NCBI RefSeq assembly: GCF_000620465.1
Contig: NZ_JIBE01000003.1
Coordinates: 1,178,001-1,242,000 of the forward strand
Length of the DNA stretch: 64,000 nucleotides
Direction of reading: 5' to 3'
From: Ralstonia sp. UNC404CL21Col
GTDB taxonomy: Bacteria; Pseudomonadota; Gammaproteobacteria; Burkholderiales; Burkholderiaceae
Shown: positions 8,819 through 19,964 of the stretch, in pieces
How positions within the stretch are numbered: the first letter of the stretch is position 1
How the letters are laid out: every line of letters begins with the position of its first letter
Made by a program: the position numbers and the translations under genes
Notes under the pieces: model-generated
Told to the model about the DNA's origin: nothing
What the model saw: the letters and a program-made list of their open reading frames with translations, nothing else
The model's database searches: none

Positions 8819-9727
8819 ATGCCGATCGACGACCCGCTGCCGCCCGACACATCGCCCGACGAACTGCCCGCAGAAGACGCCACGCCTGAACGCACCAGCG
8901 CCGGCATCCAGTCCGCCGAGATCGCGCTGAGCGTGCTTTCGGCGATGGCGCATGCCGGCGGCGCCCACGCCGTCTCCGAACTCGGCCGGCAGCTGGGCAT
9001 GCCGCGCGCAAAGGTGCACCGCTATCTGGTGTCGCTGGAACGCATGGGTTTTGTCGAGCAGGACCCCGCTTCCGCCCGCTACCGGCTGGGCGCGCAGGCG
9101 TTGCAGGTGGGGCTGTCGGCACTGTCCGACGTGGATTTCGTGCGCGAAGGCAGCAACCTGCTCCCCAAGCTGGCCGAGCGGCTGAACGAAAGCGTGTTTC
9201 TGTCGATCTGGACCGCGCGCGGCCCCGTCATCGTGCGCTGGGAAGACAGCGGCCGGCCGGTGGCGGTCAATGTGCGGGTGGGCTCGGTCATGCCGCTGTT
9301 GAATTCGGCCACGGGGCAGGCGTGCGCCGCGTGGGTGCCCGAAATCCAGATCGTCTCGCTCATCGACCGTGAATTGCGCGGGCCGGGGGCCGGCAAGGCG
9401 GGCCTGACCGACTGGCTGAACTGCCGCGCACGCTGGCAGGCGGTGCGGCAGGAAGGCGTGGCGCGCATCGGCGGGACATTGGTCCACGGCATCGATTCGG
9501 TGGCCGTGCCGGTGCTGGATTCACAGGGCAAGCTGGCGGGGGCGATCACGGCGCTGGGCTTGTCCAGCGTGTTCGATTCGAGCCTGGAGGGGCCTGCGTC
9601 GCGGCTGCTGCGCGAGGCCGGGCGGACGCTATCGCTGCGCCTCGGGTATCACGGGCAGGCGCTGACGGCCGGTGCCGCTGCGCCAAAGCGGGGGCGCCGT
9701 CCGAGGACGGCACCCGAATCCGCATAA
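8819..9727 (+). CDS. IclR family transcriptional regulator
   Basis: A 302-residue regulator. An acidic N-terminal tail (about 1-28) leads into GIQSAEIALSVL and a winged helix-turn-helix (about 30-90, with HAVSELGRQLGMPRAKVHRY). The C-terminal IclR effector domain covers about 100-285 (VRVGSVMPLLNSATGQACAA, GIDSVAVPVLDSQGKLAGAI). A basic C-terminal tail KRGRRPR is extra. It is divergent from the LLM oxidoreductase gene and convergent with the fumarylacetoacetase-family gene (9 bases between stops). The architecture closely parallels the second IclR gene at 10812. The effector is unknown. Confidence 0.93.
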   Translation: MPIDDPLPPDTSPDELPAEDATPERTSAGIQSAEIALSVLSAMAHAGGAHAVSELGRQLGMPRAKVHRYLVSLERMGFVEQDPASARYRLGAQALQVGLSALSDVDFVREGSNLLPKLAERLNESVFLSIWTARGPVIVRWEDSGRPVAVNVRVGSVMPLLNSATGQACAAWVPEIQIVSLIDRELRGPGAGKAGLTDWLNCRARWQAVRQEGVARIGGTLVHGIDSVAVPVLDSQGKLAGAITALGLSSVFDSSLEGPASRLLREAGRTLSLRLGYHGQALTAGAAAPKRGRRPRTAPESA

Positions 9728-9736
9728 GGCAAAGCC

Positions 9737-10729
9737 TTACGCCTGCGTGCCCGGCGCAACCACTTCCTGATCGATCGCCCCGAAAATCGACACGCCGTTG
9801 GCGTCGAACATCTCGATCTTCACGGTGTCGCCGTAGCGCATGTATTCGGTGACGGGCGCGCCGGATTCGATGGTTTCCAGCATGCGCTTTTCGGCGATGC
9901 ACGCGTACCCCTTGCTGCGGTCCACGTTCGAGATCGTGCCGGAGCCGACGATGCTGCCCGCGCGCACGTTGCGCGTCTTGCAGATATGCGCGATCAGCTG
10001 GCCGAAGTCGAACACCATGTCGGTGCCGCACTCGGGCTGGCCAACCTTCTTGTTGTTCCAGCGCACCGTCATCGGCAGATGCACCTTGCGTTCGCGCCAG
10101 GCCTCGCCCAATTCATCGGGCGTGACGGCCACGGGTGAAAACGCCGTTGCCGGCTTGCTCTGGAAGAAGCCGAAACCCTTGTTCAACTCAGCCGGAATCA
10201 GATTGCGCAGCGACACATCGTTGGCCAGCATGATCAGGCGGATGCCCTCGGCGGCGGCGGCCGGCTCGGTGCCCATCGGCACGTCGCCGGTGATGACAGC
10301 GACTTCGGCTTCGAAATCGATGCCGAACGCTTCGCTGCGGCAGACGATGGGGTCGTGCGCGCCGGCCAGGTCATCCGAGCCGCCTTGATACATCAGCGGG
10401 TCGGTCCAGAACTCGGGGGGCATCTCGGCGCCGCGCGCCTTGCGCACCAGTTCAACGTGGTTCACATAGGCCGAGCCATCGGCCCACTGGTACGCGCGCG
10501 GCAGCGGCGCCATGCAGTTGGCGGCGTCGAACGCAAACGGGTGGCGTGCGCGGCCCGCATTGAGCTGGTCGTACAGATCCTGCAGCTGCGGCGCGTGGAA
10601 GGCCCAGTCGTCCAGCGCGCGCTGCAGCGTGCCGGCGATGTGCGTGGCGAAGTGAGCGGTCTTCAGGTCGCGCGAGACCACGGCCAGCTGCCCGTCGCGC
10701 GAGCCATCCTTGAGGGTGGCGAGTTTCAT
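9737..10729 (-). CDS. Fumarylacetoacetate hydrolase family protein
   Basis: A 330-residue FAH-superfamily hydrolase/decarboxylase. The start block MKLATLKDGSRDGQL and the metal-binding core (SEAFGIDFEAEVAVITGDVP, MLANDVSLRNLIP, and GSGTISNVDRSKG) are typical of 2-keto-4-pentenoate hydratase-like or fumarylacetoacetase-type enzymes that cleave or hydrate products of aromatic ring breakdown. True tyrosine-pathway FAH is longer (about 420-440), so this is the shorter bacterial type. ATG 10729 starts the conserved domain directly; open frame upstream of it overlaps the divergent regulator. An IclR gene starts 82 bases away in the other direction and is the likely regulator. The pathway is not shown by the neighbours. 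Confidence 0.88.
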   Translation of the reverse strand: MKLATLKDGSRDGQLAVVSRDLKTAHFATHIAGTLQRALDDWAFHAPQLQDLYDQLNAGRARHPFAFDAANCMAPLPRAYQWADGSAYVNHVELVRKARGAEMPPEFWTDPLMYQGGSDDLAGAHDPIVCRSEAFGIDFEAEVAVITGDVPMGTEPAAAAEGIRLIMLANDVSLRNLIPAELNKGFGFFQSKPATAFSPVAVTPDELGEAWRERKVHLPMTVRWNNKKVGQPECGTDMVFDFGQLIAHICKTRNVRAGSIVGSGTISNVDRSKGYACIAEKRMLETIESGAPVTEYMRYGDTVKIEMFDANGVSIFGAIDQEVVAPGTQA

Positions 10730-10811
10730 GTGCGTTGTATGGAGAAAGGCTGCGCGGATGGTACACCGAGCATCGGCTAAACTGGCCCGAACCGATCCAT
10801 TGCCCCTGACC

Positions 10812-11684
10812 ATGCCACCGCTGCCCGCCGACACCGATCTCGACCTGGAGCCCGATGCCGATGGCGAATTGGATGCGCCCGCGCGCTCGGGCATCCAGTC
10901 CATCGAAGTCGGCTTCCGGCTGCTGGAAGTGCTCACGCACACCAACGGCCCGATGATGCTGCGCGACCTGGCGCGGGCTGCGCCCATGAACCCCGCCAAG
11001 GCGCACCGTTATCTGGTGAGCTTTGCGCGGCTGGGGCTCGTCACGCAAACGCCCGAAGGCCGTTACGACCTCGGCCCGTTCGCGCTGGAAATGGGCTTGG
11101 TGAGCCTGAACCGGCAAGATCCGATGCGCCGCGCCCGGCCCGCCGCCGCCGCGCTGCGCGACGAGATCGATCACACCATCGGCCTGGCCGTCTGGGGCAA
11201 CCAGGGCCCGGCCATCGTCCACTGGGAAGAAGCCAGCCATCCCGTGACGGTCAGCCTGCGCCTGGGGGATGTGATGCCGATGCTGAACTCCGCCACCGGC
11301 CGCGTGTTCGGCGCGTACTTGCCGCGCGCGCAGACGCGCTCGTTCGTCCAGCGCGAACTCGATCGCATTGCGGCCAAAGGCGAGTCAGCCGACGCCGAGA
11401 ACCCGGAGCTGCCGCAAACGCTCGAAGCCTACGACGCCATCTGCGCCGACGTGCGCTTGCACGGCGCCTCGCGCATCCACGGCGGCGTACTCCCGGGCAT
11501 CAACGCGATGTCGCTGCCGGTATTCGACGCCAACGGCCAACTGTGTCTCGTGCTGATCGCATTGGGCGCACAAAGCACCTTCGACACCACCTGGAGCAGC
11601 CCGCTGGAGCGGCGCTTGCGGCTGGCCGCACAACAGCTTTCCGCCGACCTTGGATACGTTGCCCCCAACGCCCCGCAATCCTGA
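10812..11684 (+). CDS. IclR family transcriptional regulator (second copy)
   Basis: A 290-residue IclR regulator with an acidic leader (DTDLDLEPDADGELDA), GIQSIEVGFRLLEVL, a winged helix (LRDLARAAPMNPAKAHRYLV) and an effector domain (LRLGDVMPMLNSATGRVFGA, GINAMSLPVFDANGQLCLVL). ATG 10812 matches the start of the paralogue at 8819; in-frame starts further up would lie in the promoter gap shared with the FAH-family gene. A TAAACT -10-like hexamer lies at 10778-10783. The next gene may begin inside its 3' end. Divergent position suggests control of the FAH-family gene. Confidence 0.93.
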   Translation: MPPLPADTDLDLEPDADGELDAPARSGIQSIEVGFRLLEVLTHTNGPMMLRDLARAAPMNPAKAHRYLVSFARLGLVTQTPEGRYDLGPFALEMGLVSLNRQDPMRRARPAAAALRDEIDHTIGLAVWGNQGPAIVHWEEASHPVTVSLRLGDVMPMLNSATGRVFGAYLPRAQTRSFVQRELDRIAAKGESADAENPELPQTLEAYDAICADVRLHGASRIHGGVLPGINAMSLPVFDANGQLCLVLIALGAQSTFDTTWSSPLERRLRLAAQQLSADLGYVAPNAPQS

Positions 11685-12789
11685 CGAACTGAGTACCAAC
11701 GGCGTGCCATCGCGCAGGCGCCGTTTCCATCGGCTTGGCCGTCTCGGGGTCGTGCTGTTGGCCGTGCTTGTGCTGCATGTCATTGCCGTCGTGTGGGTTG
11801 CGCGCAGCCGTCAGGTGACGTGGCCGCCCGCACCGGAGCAGATCATCCCCGCGCTGCTGCTGCACCCGGAGCCGGTGCAGCCGCCAGCGCCTCCCCGGCC
11901 CTCGACGACGCCCCGGCAGCGGCCGGCACCGCATCCGCGCCCGCAGGCCGCACCGACGCCGGCGCCGACACCTGCGCCCGCGCCCGATCTCGCCAGCATG
12001 GACCCTTCCGAGTTCACCAGCGCCGGCGCACAAGCCTCGGGCGATACCGGCGTCGTCCGGGATCTGAGCGGCGATGGCCCTGCCGGGCCGCCTGCGGCCG
12101 GCGGTGACGGCTTCTCGCTCCCGCCGTCGGCCACGCTGCGATACGCCACGTACGTCAACGGCGTCCGTAACGAGGACGGTGTGATCCGCTGGGCCACCGA
12201 CGGCAAAACTTACACGCTGGCCGTGGAAATTCCGTTGCCGCTGTTCTTCGGCACGCTCGCCTTTCGCAGCGCGGGCACCGTCGGCGCATATGGCTTGACC
12301 CCCACACGCTACGAAGAAGTGCGTGGCCGTAGACAGCCCGACGTCACGACTTTTCATTACGCCACTGAGCAGGGGCCGGCGTCCGGCACGCAGAGCGCAT
12401 CGACGGTCACTTTCTCGCGCACGCCAACCGTGTTGCCGTTGCCGGAGGGCACACAAGACCGCTTCAGCGTCTTCCTGCAATTGACTGGCTTGGCGCGCGG
12501 CGGGCCCGAGCGCATCGCCAGCCCCGGCCTCACGCTGGAATTCCCGATCGCCGATACCGACAGCGTGGAAGTCGCCCGCGTCCAGCACGTCGGCGAGGAA
12601 AGCGTCGACACGCCGAACGGCACGATTCGTGCGCAGCACTTCATACGGCTGCCGCGCCGCGCCGACGACAAGCGCCGCGTGGAGATCTGGCTGTCCCCCG
12701 ATCACGGCTGGCTGCCGGTACGCCTGCGCCAGACCGAGCCCAACGGCATGCAGTTCGATCTGGTCTACCAGTCCCAGGAAGGAGGCTGA
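11650..12789 (+). CDS. DUF3108 domain protein, membrane-anchored
   Basis: A protein of up to 379 residues. A basic segment PSRRRRFHRLGRLG precedes one transmembrane helix (about 32-50). A Pro/Ala-rich spacer of about 60 residues follows, then a C-terminal domain (about 155-375) with LRYATYVNGVRNEDG, PTRYEEVRGRRQPD and EIWLSPDHGWLPVRLRQTE, which is the DUF3108 pattern of periplasmic lipocalin-like proteins. Function is unknown. The start is uncertain: TTG 11650 overlaps the IclR gene, and GTG 11704 lies just past it; neither has a clear ribosome-binding site. The stop is 1 base before the PcaD-like gene, so these two are cotranscribed. Confidence 0.78.
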   Translation: MDTLPPTPRNPDELSTNGVPSRRRRFHRLGRLGVVLLAVLVLHVIAVVWVARSRQVTWPPAPEQIIPALLLHPEPVQPPAPPRPSTTPRQRPAPHPRPQAAPTPAPTPAPAPDLASMDPSEFTSAGAQASGDTGVVRDLSGDGPAGPPAAGGDGFSLPPSATLRYATYVNGVRNEDGVIRWATDGKTYTLAVEIPLPLFFGTLAFRSAGTVGAYGLTPTRYEEVRGRRQPDVTTFHYATEQGPASGTQSASTVTFSRTPTVLPLPEGTQDRFSVFLQLTGLARGGPERIASPGLTLEFPIADTDSVEVARVQHVGEESVDTPNGTIRAQHFIRLPRRADDKRRVEIWLSPDHGWLPVRLRQTEPNGMQFDLVYQSQEGG

Positions 12790-12790
12790 C

Positions 12791-13630
12791 ATGGACGCCA
12801 ACGCGCTCTCCAATTCCGGCACGGTGCGCGCCAACGACATCGACATCCACTACCGCACCGACGGCGCAGACGGCCCATGGGTCGTGCTCGCGCACGCGCT
12901 GGGCGTCGATCACCAACTATGGGACAGCGCCGCTCAACGCCTGGCCGGCCGCTATCGCGTGCTCCGCTACGACGCACGCGGCCACGGCCAGACCAGCGCC
13001 CCGCACGGCCCCTACACGCTGTTCCAGATGGCGGACGATGTGGCCGGTCTGCTCGATGCGCTGTCGATTGAACGGGCGCATTTCGTTGGGCTGTCGATGG
13101 GCGGCATGGTCGGGCAGGTTCTGGGCGTGCGGCACCCGCAGCGGCTGCTTTCTCTCACGCTATGTGACACCGTGTGCTACACGCCTGTGTCCGCGCATCC
13201 GATGTGGGACGAACGCATCGGCCAGGTCGAAGCGCACGGCATGAGCGGCATTGTCGAACCCACCATGCAGCGTTGGCTGACCACGCCGTTTCGTGAAGCC
13301 CATCCCGACGTGGTTGAACGCATCCGGGCGTTGCTGCGCGCTACGCCGCCTCACGGCTATGTCGGCGCGTGCCTGGCCATCAAGGCGCTCGACACGCGCA
13401 GCGCGCTGGCGCGCATCGCCTGCCCGACGCTTGTCATGACCGGCGAGCAGGACACCGGCGCGCCTGTAGAAGCAGCGCGCGAGATCGCCTCGCACATTCC
13501 CGACGCACGTTTGAAAGTGATTCCGCATGCAGCGCACCTGGCCCCTATCGAACAGGAGGAGGCCTTTCTCGCCGATCTGGATGAGTTCCTCGGGCACGCG
13601 GGATGCGGAAGCCAGTGTGACACGCCATGA
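12791..13630 (+). CDS. pcaD: Alpha/beta hydrolase, 3-oxoadipate enol-lactonase-like
   Basis: A 279-residue alpha/beta hydrolase. The nucleophile elbow GLSMGGMVG (Ser102), an oxyanion-region HALGVD motif, an acid in MTGEQDTGAP and a terminal His in PHAAHLAPIEQ form a full triad. Length and blocks (VLRYDARGHGQTSAP, LSLTLCDT) fit PcaD, which opens 3-oxoadipate enol-lactone in the beta-ketoadipate pathway. No other pca genes are near, so another ester or lactone substrate is possible and the symbol is tentative. AAGGAGGC lies just before the ATG, straddling the end of the DUF3108 gene. Confidence 0.8.
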   Translation: MDANALSNSGTVRANDIDIHYRTDGADGPWVVLAHALGVDHQLWDSAAQRLAGRYRVLRYDARGHGQTSAPHGPYTLFQMADDVAGLLDALSIERAHFVGLSMGGMVGQVLGVRHPQRLLSLTLCDTVCYTPVSAHPMWDERIGQVEAHGMSGIVEPTMQRWLTTPFREAHPDVVERIRALLRATPPHGYVGACLAIKALDTRSALARIACPTLVMTGEQDTGAPVEAAREIASHIPDARLKVIPHAAHLAPIEQEEAFLADLDEFLGHAGCGSQCDTP

Positions 13631-13949
13631 GGCCTGCTTGCCTTGCCGATAGTTGCAAGCGCCCCGCACACCGCCCGTCGTCCACTGGCCGAATGGCGGA
13701 AGGCCGCTTGCTCCTTTCGGTGCAGGCCCGGAAAGGTCTTGTTACGCGATCACAACGCACGTCACACATTTCGCCTCGCGTTTGCGAACTTTGTGACCGA
13801 TCATGAAGCCCAAGGAACAGATGGGGCAGAACGATCATGAGGCGGGAGTTGATCGGCCCTTGAAGTCATGATGGTGGGCCCCATCTACCCGGTGCAGCAG
13901 TAGAGCAGTCCCCACAACAGCAAGACAATTGACGCCTCGGAGGTGCACC
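13631..13949 (+). other. Intergenic region, 319 bp
   Basis: No credible gene. The direct repeat CGATCATGA occurs at 13798-13806 and 13832-13840, 34 bases apart. These could be binding sites in the promoter of the DUF3567 gene, but nothing else supports it. GGAGG just upstream of 13950 is the ribosome-binding site. Confidence 0.4.
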
Positions 13950-14207
13950 ATGCAAATGATCTACAACAGCGACAACTACTGTGTTGTTGAGTTCGGTGTA
14001 GACGGCCAACACGCCATGCTGGCAGCAGGCGGCTACGAGATCGTGGACAAGAACCTCAAACGTGAGATCTTCCTCGGTGGCGAGTTGGCTGAGCATTTCC
14101 GCGAGGACGTGAAAAAGCTCATCGCCAGCGAACCGACCGTTGAAGAAGTCGACGATTTCCTCGGCAAATTCGACACAGTAATGACGCAACCCGTCACGAT
14201 GCACTGA
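13950..14207 (+). CDS. DUF3567 family small protein
   Basis: An 85-residue soluble protein of the beta-proteobacterial DUF3567 family: MQMIYNSDNYCVVEFGVD at the start, HAMLAAGGYEIVDKN, then FLGGELAEHFREDVKKLI and a Glu-rich end EPTVEEVDDFLG. Function is unknown. CGGAGGTG 3-10 bases before ATG 13950 decides the start over an in-frame upstream ATG. The gene stands alone between a long promoter region and a strong bidirectional terminator. Base composition is less GC-biased than its neighbours, as is common for small, highly expressed genes; that reading is inference. Confidence 0.85.
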   Translation: MQMIYNSDNYCVVEFGVDGQHAMLAAGGYEIVDKNLKREIFLGGELAEHFREDVKKLIASEPTVEEVDDFLGKFDTVMTQPVTMH

Positions 14208-14248
14208 GGCATCCGCGGGCAAGACCGCCCGCCAGAACAATCCGTAAA

Positions 14249-14284
14249 AAACGCCCGGAGCATGGCGCTGCCGGGCGTTTTTTC
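14249..14284. terminator. Bidirectional terminator between DUF3567 and rhodanese genes
   Basis: Ten-base stem AAACGCCCGG (14249-14258) with CCGGGCGTTT (14271-14280), 12-base loop, T run on one side and A run on the other. It can stop transcripts from both convergent genes. Confidence 0.92.
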
Positions 14285-14319
14285 ATGGGTCGATCGACTA
14301 TCGGGCCGATAGTTAGTTT

Positions 14320-14712
14320 CTAGCACTGCTCCCAGGGCAGACCGGCATGACGCCAGCCGTTGAGCGTGTTGCGATGGCGCGTGCCGTCCAGATCGCCCTC
14401 GAAGCCGTGGCGGACGACGTAGACATCGCGGAACCCCGCTTCTTCCAGGGCGTGCGCCGCCGCCGCGGAGCGATTGCCGCTCCGGCAGATCAGCACGACC
14501 GGGCGCTCGATGCCGTGGCCAGCCAATTTGCGCACGGTCGGCACGAACTCCGGATTGACCTCCCAGTGCGGGCCGTCGTTCCACGAGACGTGGTGCGCGC
14601 CGGCTGGATGCCCCACGAAAAGGTGTTCCATTTCGCTGCGGCAGTCGATAAAGAGGGCGGCGGGCGTACGCTGCAGGAACGCGTGGGCGTCTGTGGGGTC
14701 GAGCAGTTGCAT
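14320..14712 (-). CDS. Rhodanese-like sulfurtransferase domain protein
   Basis: A 130-residue single-domain rhodanese. The active-site loop ICRSGNRS carries the persulfide-forming Cys at residue 76. The FIDCRSEMEHLFVGHPAGAH block (about 21-40) is the usual first CH2-like region. Cytoplasmic, with no signal peptide. Single-domain rhodaneses move sulfane sulfur in thiol detoxification or cofactor synthesis; the partner here is unknown. It is divergent from the methionine synthase genes with a gap of about 150 bp. Start at ATG 14712; the open frame continues upstream but only into promoter sequence. Confidence 0.9.
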   Translation of the reverse strand: MQLLDPTDAHAFLQRTPAALFIDCRSEMEHLFVGHPAGAHHVSWNDGPHWEVNPEFVPTVRKLAGHGIERPVVLICRSGNRSAAAAHALEEAGFRDVYVVRHGFEGDLDGTRHRNTLNGWRHAGLPWEQC

Positions 14713-14796
14713 GGCGGGCGTCAGAGCGGAGCAATTGGCGTGATGTCGATTATAGAAGCGCCATTGCCCACAACGGCGGCAAGTCATTGATGCGAC

Positions 14797-14805
14797 TGGT
14801 AAAAT
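14797..14805 (+). promoter_or_regulatory. Extended -10 element upstream of metH genes
   Basis: TGGTAAAAT (TGnTAAAAT form of an extended -10) about 60 bases before the metH start. The same TGnTAAAAT form stands upstream of argS. No good -35 is visible, as is usual for extended -10 promoters. I see no cobalamin or SAM/SAH riboswitch in the 150-bp leader. Confidence 0.4.
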
Positions 14806-14863
14806 TCGTTTTTGGCCGCAAGTTCTGAAGATTCGGCGGCCGCCGCACCCCGGAGTCCCTCCC

Positions 14864-15904
14864 ATGACCGCGCCCCTGCCCTACACCCGTGCCGCCAACC
14901 TGCCCGCGCTGCTGCGCGAGCGCATCCTGATCCTGGACGGCGCGATGGGCACCATGATCCAGCGCTACAAGCTGAATGAGGCGCAATACCGCGGCGACCG
15001 ATTTGCCGACCATCCGATCGACGTGAAGGGTAACAACGAGCTGCTGCTGCTCACCCGCCCTGACGTCATCCGCGAAATCCACGAACAGTACCTGGCCGCC
15101 GGCGCGGACCTGATCGAAACGAACACCTTCGGCGCAACGACCATCGCGCAGGAAGACTACAAGATGGCGGAGCTGGCTTACGAGATGAACGTCGTAGCCG
15201 CCCGCCTCGCACGGGAAGCCTGCGACAAATACAGCACGCCCGACAAGCCGCGCTTCGTGGCGGGCGCCTTTGGCCCCACGCCCAAGACCGCCAGCATCTC
15301 GCCCGACGTGAACGACCCGGGCGCCCGCAACGTCAGCTTCGACCAACTGCGGGACGCGTATTACGAGCAGGGCAAGGCGCTGCTCGAAGGCGGCGCGGAC
15401 GTATTCCTCGTCGAGACCATCTTCGACACGCTCAACGCCAAGGCGGCGCTGTTCGCCATCGACCAGCTGTTTGAGGACACCGGCGAGCGCGTGCCCGTGA
15501 TGATCTCCGGCACGGTGACCGACGCCTCGGGGCGCATTCTCTCGGGCCAGACCGTCGAGGCGTTCTGGAACAGCCTGCGCCACGCCAAGCCGATCACCTT
15601 CGGTTTGAACTGCGCGCTGGGTGCTGCGCTGATGCGTCCGTACATCGCCGAGCTGGCGAAGATCTGCGATACGGCCGTCTCGTGCTACCCCAACGCCGGC
15701 CTGCCCAACCCGATGAGCGACACGGGCTTCGATGAAACGCCTGACGTCACTTCCAGCTTGGTCGACGAGTTTGCCTCGGCCGGCCTGGTGAATCTGGTGG
15801 GCGGTTGCTGCGGCACCACGCCTGAGCACATCAAGGCGATTGCCGATCGCGTGGCCAACCGCAAGCCGCGCGCTTGGCCCGGCCAGTATCTCGAAGCCGC
15901 CTGA
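14864..15904 (+). CDS. metH: Methionine synthase, homocysteine-binding module
   Basis: A 346-residue protein equal to the N-terminal zinc/homocysteine module of cobalamin-dependent methionine synthase. [13 protein letters not shown], the Zn-binding Cys in FGLNCALGA and the Cys pair in [10 protein letters not shown] are intact, so it should be a working barrel domain that activates homocysteine for methyl transfer. The rest of MetH is encoded as a separate gene at 16276. The break falls at the natural linker between modules, with a good stop and new starts, so this is a split enzyme rather than a frameshift. A 117-codon glyoxalase-fold gene lies between the two halves, and all three are spaced by under 20 bases as one operon. 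Confidence 0.95.
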   Translation: MTAPLPYTRAANLPALLRERILILDGAMGTMIQRYKLNEAQYRGDRFADHPIDVKGNNELLLLTRPDVIREIHEQYLAAGADLIETNTFGATTIAQEDYKMAELAYEMNVVAARLAREACDKYSTPDKPRFVAGAFGPTPKTASISPDVNDPGARNVSFDQLRDAYYEQGKALLEGGADVFLVETIFDTLNAKAALFAIDQLFEDTGERVPVMISGTVTDASGRILSGQTVEAFWNSLRHAKPITFGLNCALGAALMRPYIAELAKICDTAVSCYPNAGLPNPMSDTGFDETPDVTSSLVDEFASAGLVNLVGGCCGTTPEHIKAIADRVANRKPRAWPGQYLEAA

Positions 15905-15905
15905 C

Positions 15906-16259
15906 ATGACGGCGCGCATCGACAGCACGATCCCGGTGCTGGCCTCGCTGGACCTGCAGGAATCGGCCCGCTTCTACACGGAGCGGCTCGGGTTCACGCA
16001 GGCACTCGTCGCAGACGACTACCTGATCGTGCAGCGCGATGGCACTGAAATCCATTTCTGGCTGTGCGACGACCGACGCATTGCCGAGAACACCTCCTGC
16101 TACCTGCGTGTGCCGAGCACGCAGGCGCTGTTTGAAGAATTCACCGCGCGCGGCCTCGCGCTCGCGCCGCCGGCGGTGCGTCCGTGGGGTATGAAAGAAC
16201 TCTACGTGATCGACCCGCACGGCAACCTGTTGAAGCTGGGCGAATACGCCCCCGCCTGA
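15906..16259 (+). CDS. Glyoxalase/bleomycin-resistance (VOC) family protein
   Basis: A 117-residue vicinal-oxygen-chelate fold protein: [20 protein letters not shown] at the start, then [25 protein letters not shown], and [20 protein letters not shown] at the end. This is a single beta-alpha-beta-beta-beta pair unit of the bleomycin-resistance type, which works as a dimer. The metal ligands of true glyoxalase I are not all apparent, and no substrate can be named. It starts 1 base after the stop of the metH homocysteine module and ends 16 bases before the cobalamin module, so it is cotranslated within the methionine synthase operon. A link to MetH function is possible but unproven. Confidence 0.88.
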   Translation: MTARIDSTIPVLASLDLQESARFYTERLGFTQALVADDYLIVQRDGTEIHFWLCDDRRIAENTSCYLRVPSTQALFEEFTARGLALAPPAVRPWGMKELYVIDPHGNLLKLGEYAPA

Positions 16260-16275
16260 CCGAACCCGCACCATC

Positions 16276-18993
<2,718 letters not shown>

Positions 18994-19233
18994 TTCTGTG
19001 ACAAGACGTTTAAGACATGGTGTGATCCGCACTGTGTCTTACGTCCGCAAACCCTTGCTGGCGTTGGCTTTTCCGGGGTTTCAAGAGGGGCGATCCTTAC
19101 ATTACAAAGGCTTACACCCCCTAACAGTCGTAACCGGAAGGGCTCCATAGACTGAACCCATTCACTCAACACACACAGAGTGATGCCGCGACGAATCCCT
19201 CGCGTGGCCGTTCAGAATGAAAGGAGTCTCTCC

Positions 19234-19659
19234 ATGAACAAGCTGCTGATCTCCCTGTCCGCCATCGCCATCGCTGCTGCTTCGGCTTACGCCAACGCGC
19301 AAACCCCGTCGGCCGGCGCATCGCTGCAAACCAACGGCACCGCGGCCGTGGCACCGGCGCAAGGCAACGCCGGCGTGGGCCTGAAGGCCGATGCGAAGTC
19401 GGACGGCGGCGCCAAGCTGGACACCGAGTCCGCCAAGAGCCAACTGAACACCAAGGCTGAGCACGGCGCCAAGGCCGCACACGAACACAAGGCCAAGACG
19501 GAAGCCGGCGTCGACAAGACCGCCGACAAGGTCGGCAAGTCGGTCAGCAAGACCGAAAAATCGGCAGAGAAGTCGGGCAAGGCCGCAAAGGCTGATACCG
19601 CCGCCGGCCTGAGCGCCGATGCGGGCGCCAACGCCGGTGCCACGACACAGACGAAGTAA
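19234..19659 (+). CDS. Secreted Ala/Lys-rich low-complexity protein
   Basis: A 141-residue exported protein of unknown function. A typical signal peptide (MNKLLISLSAIAIAAASAYANA, cleaved near 21-22, AYANA-QTPS) is followed by about 115 residues rich in Ala, Lys, Asp, Gly and Thr with spaced Lys, e.g. KTADKVGKSVSKTEKSAEKS. The pattern suggests a largely helical or disordered periplasmic protein; similar short proteins are common in Ralstonia and Burkholderia. AAAGGAG lies 9 bases before ATG 19234. It stands alone with a 240-bp upstream gap and a terminator-like hairpin downstream. Confidence 0.8.
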   Translation: MNKLLISLSAIAIAAASAYANAQTPSAGASLQTNGTAAVAPAQGNAGVGLKADAKSDGGAKLDTESAKSQLNTKAEHGAKAAHEHKAKTEAGVDKTADKVGKSVSKTEKSAEKSGKAAKADTAAGLSADAGANAGATTQTK

Positions 19660-19964
19660 GCAATACGGCATCGCGCCGGCCAGGCCGGCGTGGCGTGGCC
19701 ATCACCGGGGCGGAATTCATCCGCCCCGTTTTCTTTGGGCCTACTGGGTCAGGCACGTAGATTGCTGAACGGGAGGCATCGACATGTTGCGATTCATGCA
19801 CATTCCCGAGGTCTCTTATGGAAACGCAGACAACACCCTCTCAAACCGCCAGCAAGAGGGGCCCCGTTTTGGCGCAACAGTCCGATACAATTGCTGTCGT
19901 ATCGAACCAACAAGCGCAGCGCACGGAGTCGGGCAACCCGCCCAGCGCGCTCATAAGGAGCAGC
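19660..19964 (+). other. Intergenic region, 305 bp
   Basis: Holds the terminator at 19707-19735 and the promoter region of the NarL-type regulator. A TACAAT -10-like hexamer lies at 19886-19891, about 75 bases before the regulator start. An in-frame ATG at 19818 would add 49 residues with no family similarity that I can see, so I treat this as leader. Confidence 0.45.
19707..19735 (+). terminator. Rho-independent terminator after the secreted Ala/Lys-rich gene
   Basis: Stem GGGGCGGA (19707-19714) with TCCGCCCC (19720-19727), 5-base loop, followed by GTTTTCTTT. Located 48 bases past the stop. Confidence 0.8.

Noticed and set aside
9722-9741. Hairpin AAGGC-AAA-GCCTT across the convergent stops of the IclR and FAH-family genes as a terminator
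   Set aside because: The stem is only five bases and there is no T tract.
14713-14863. Cobalamin, SAM or SAH riboswitch upstream of metH
   Set aside because: The leader is only about 150 bases and I see none of the conserved riboswitch core motifs.
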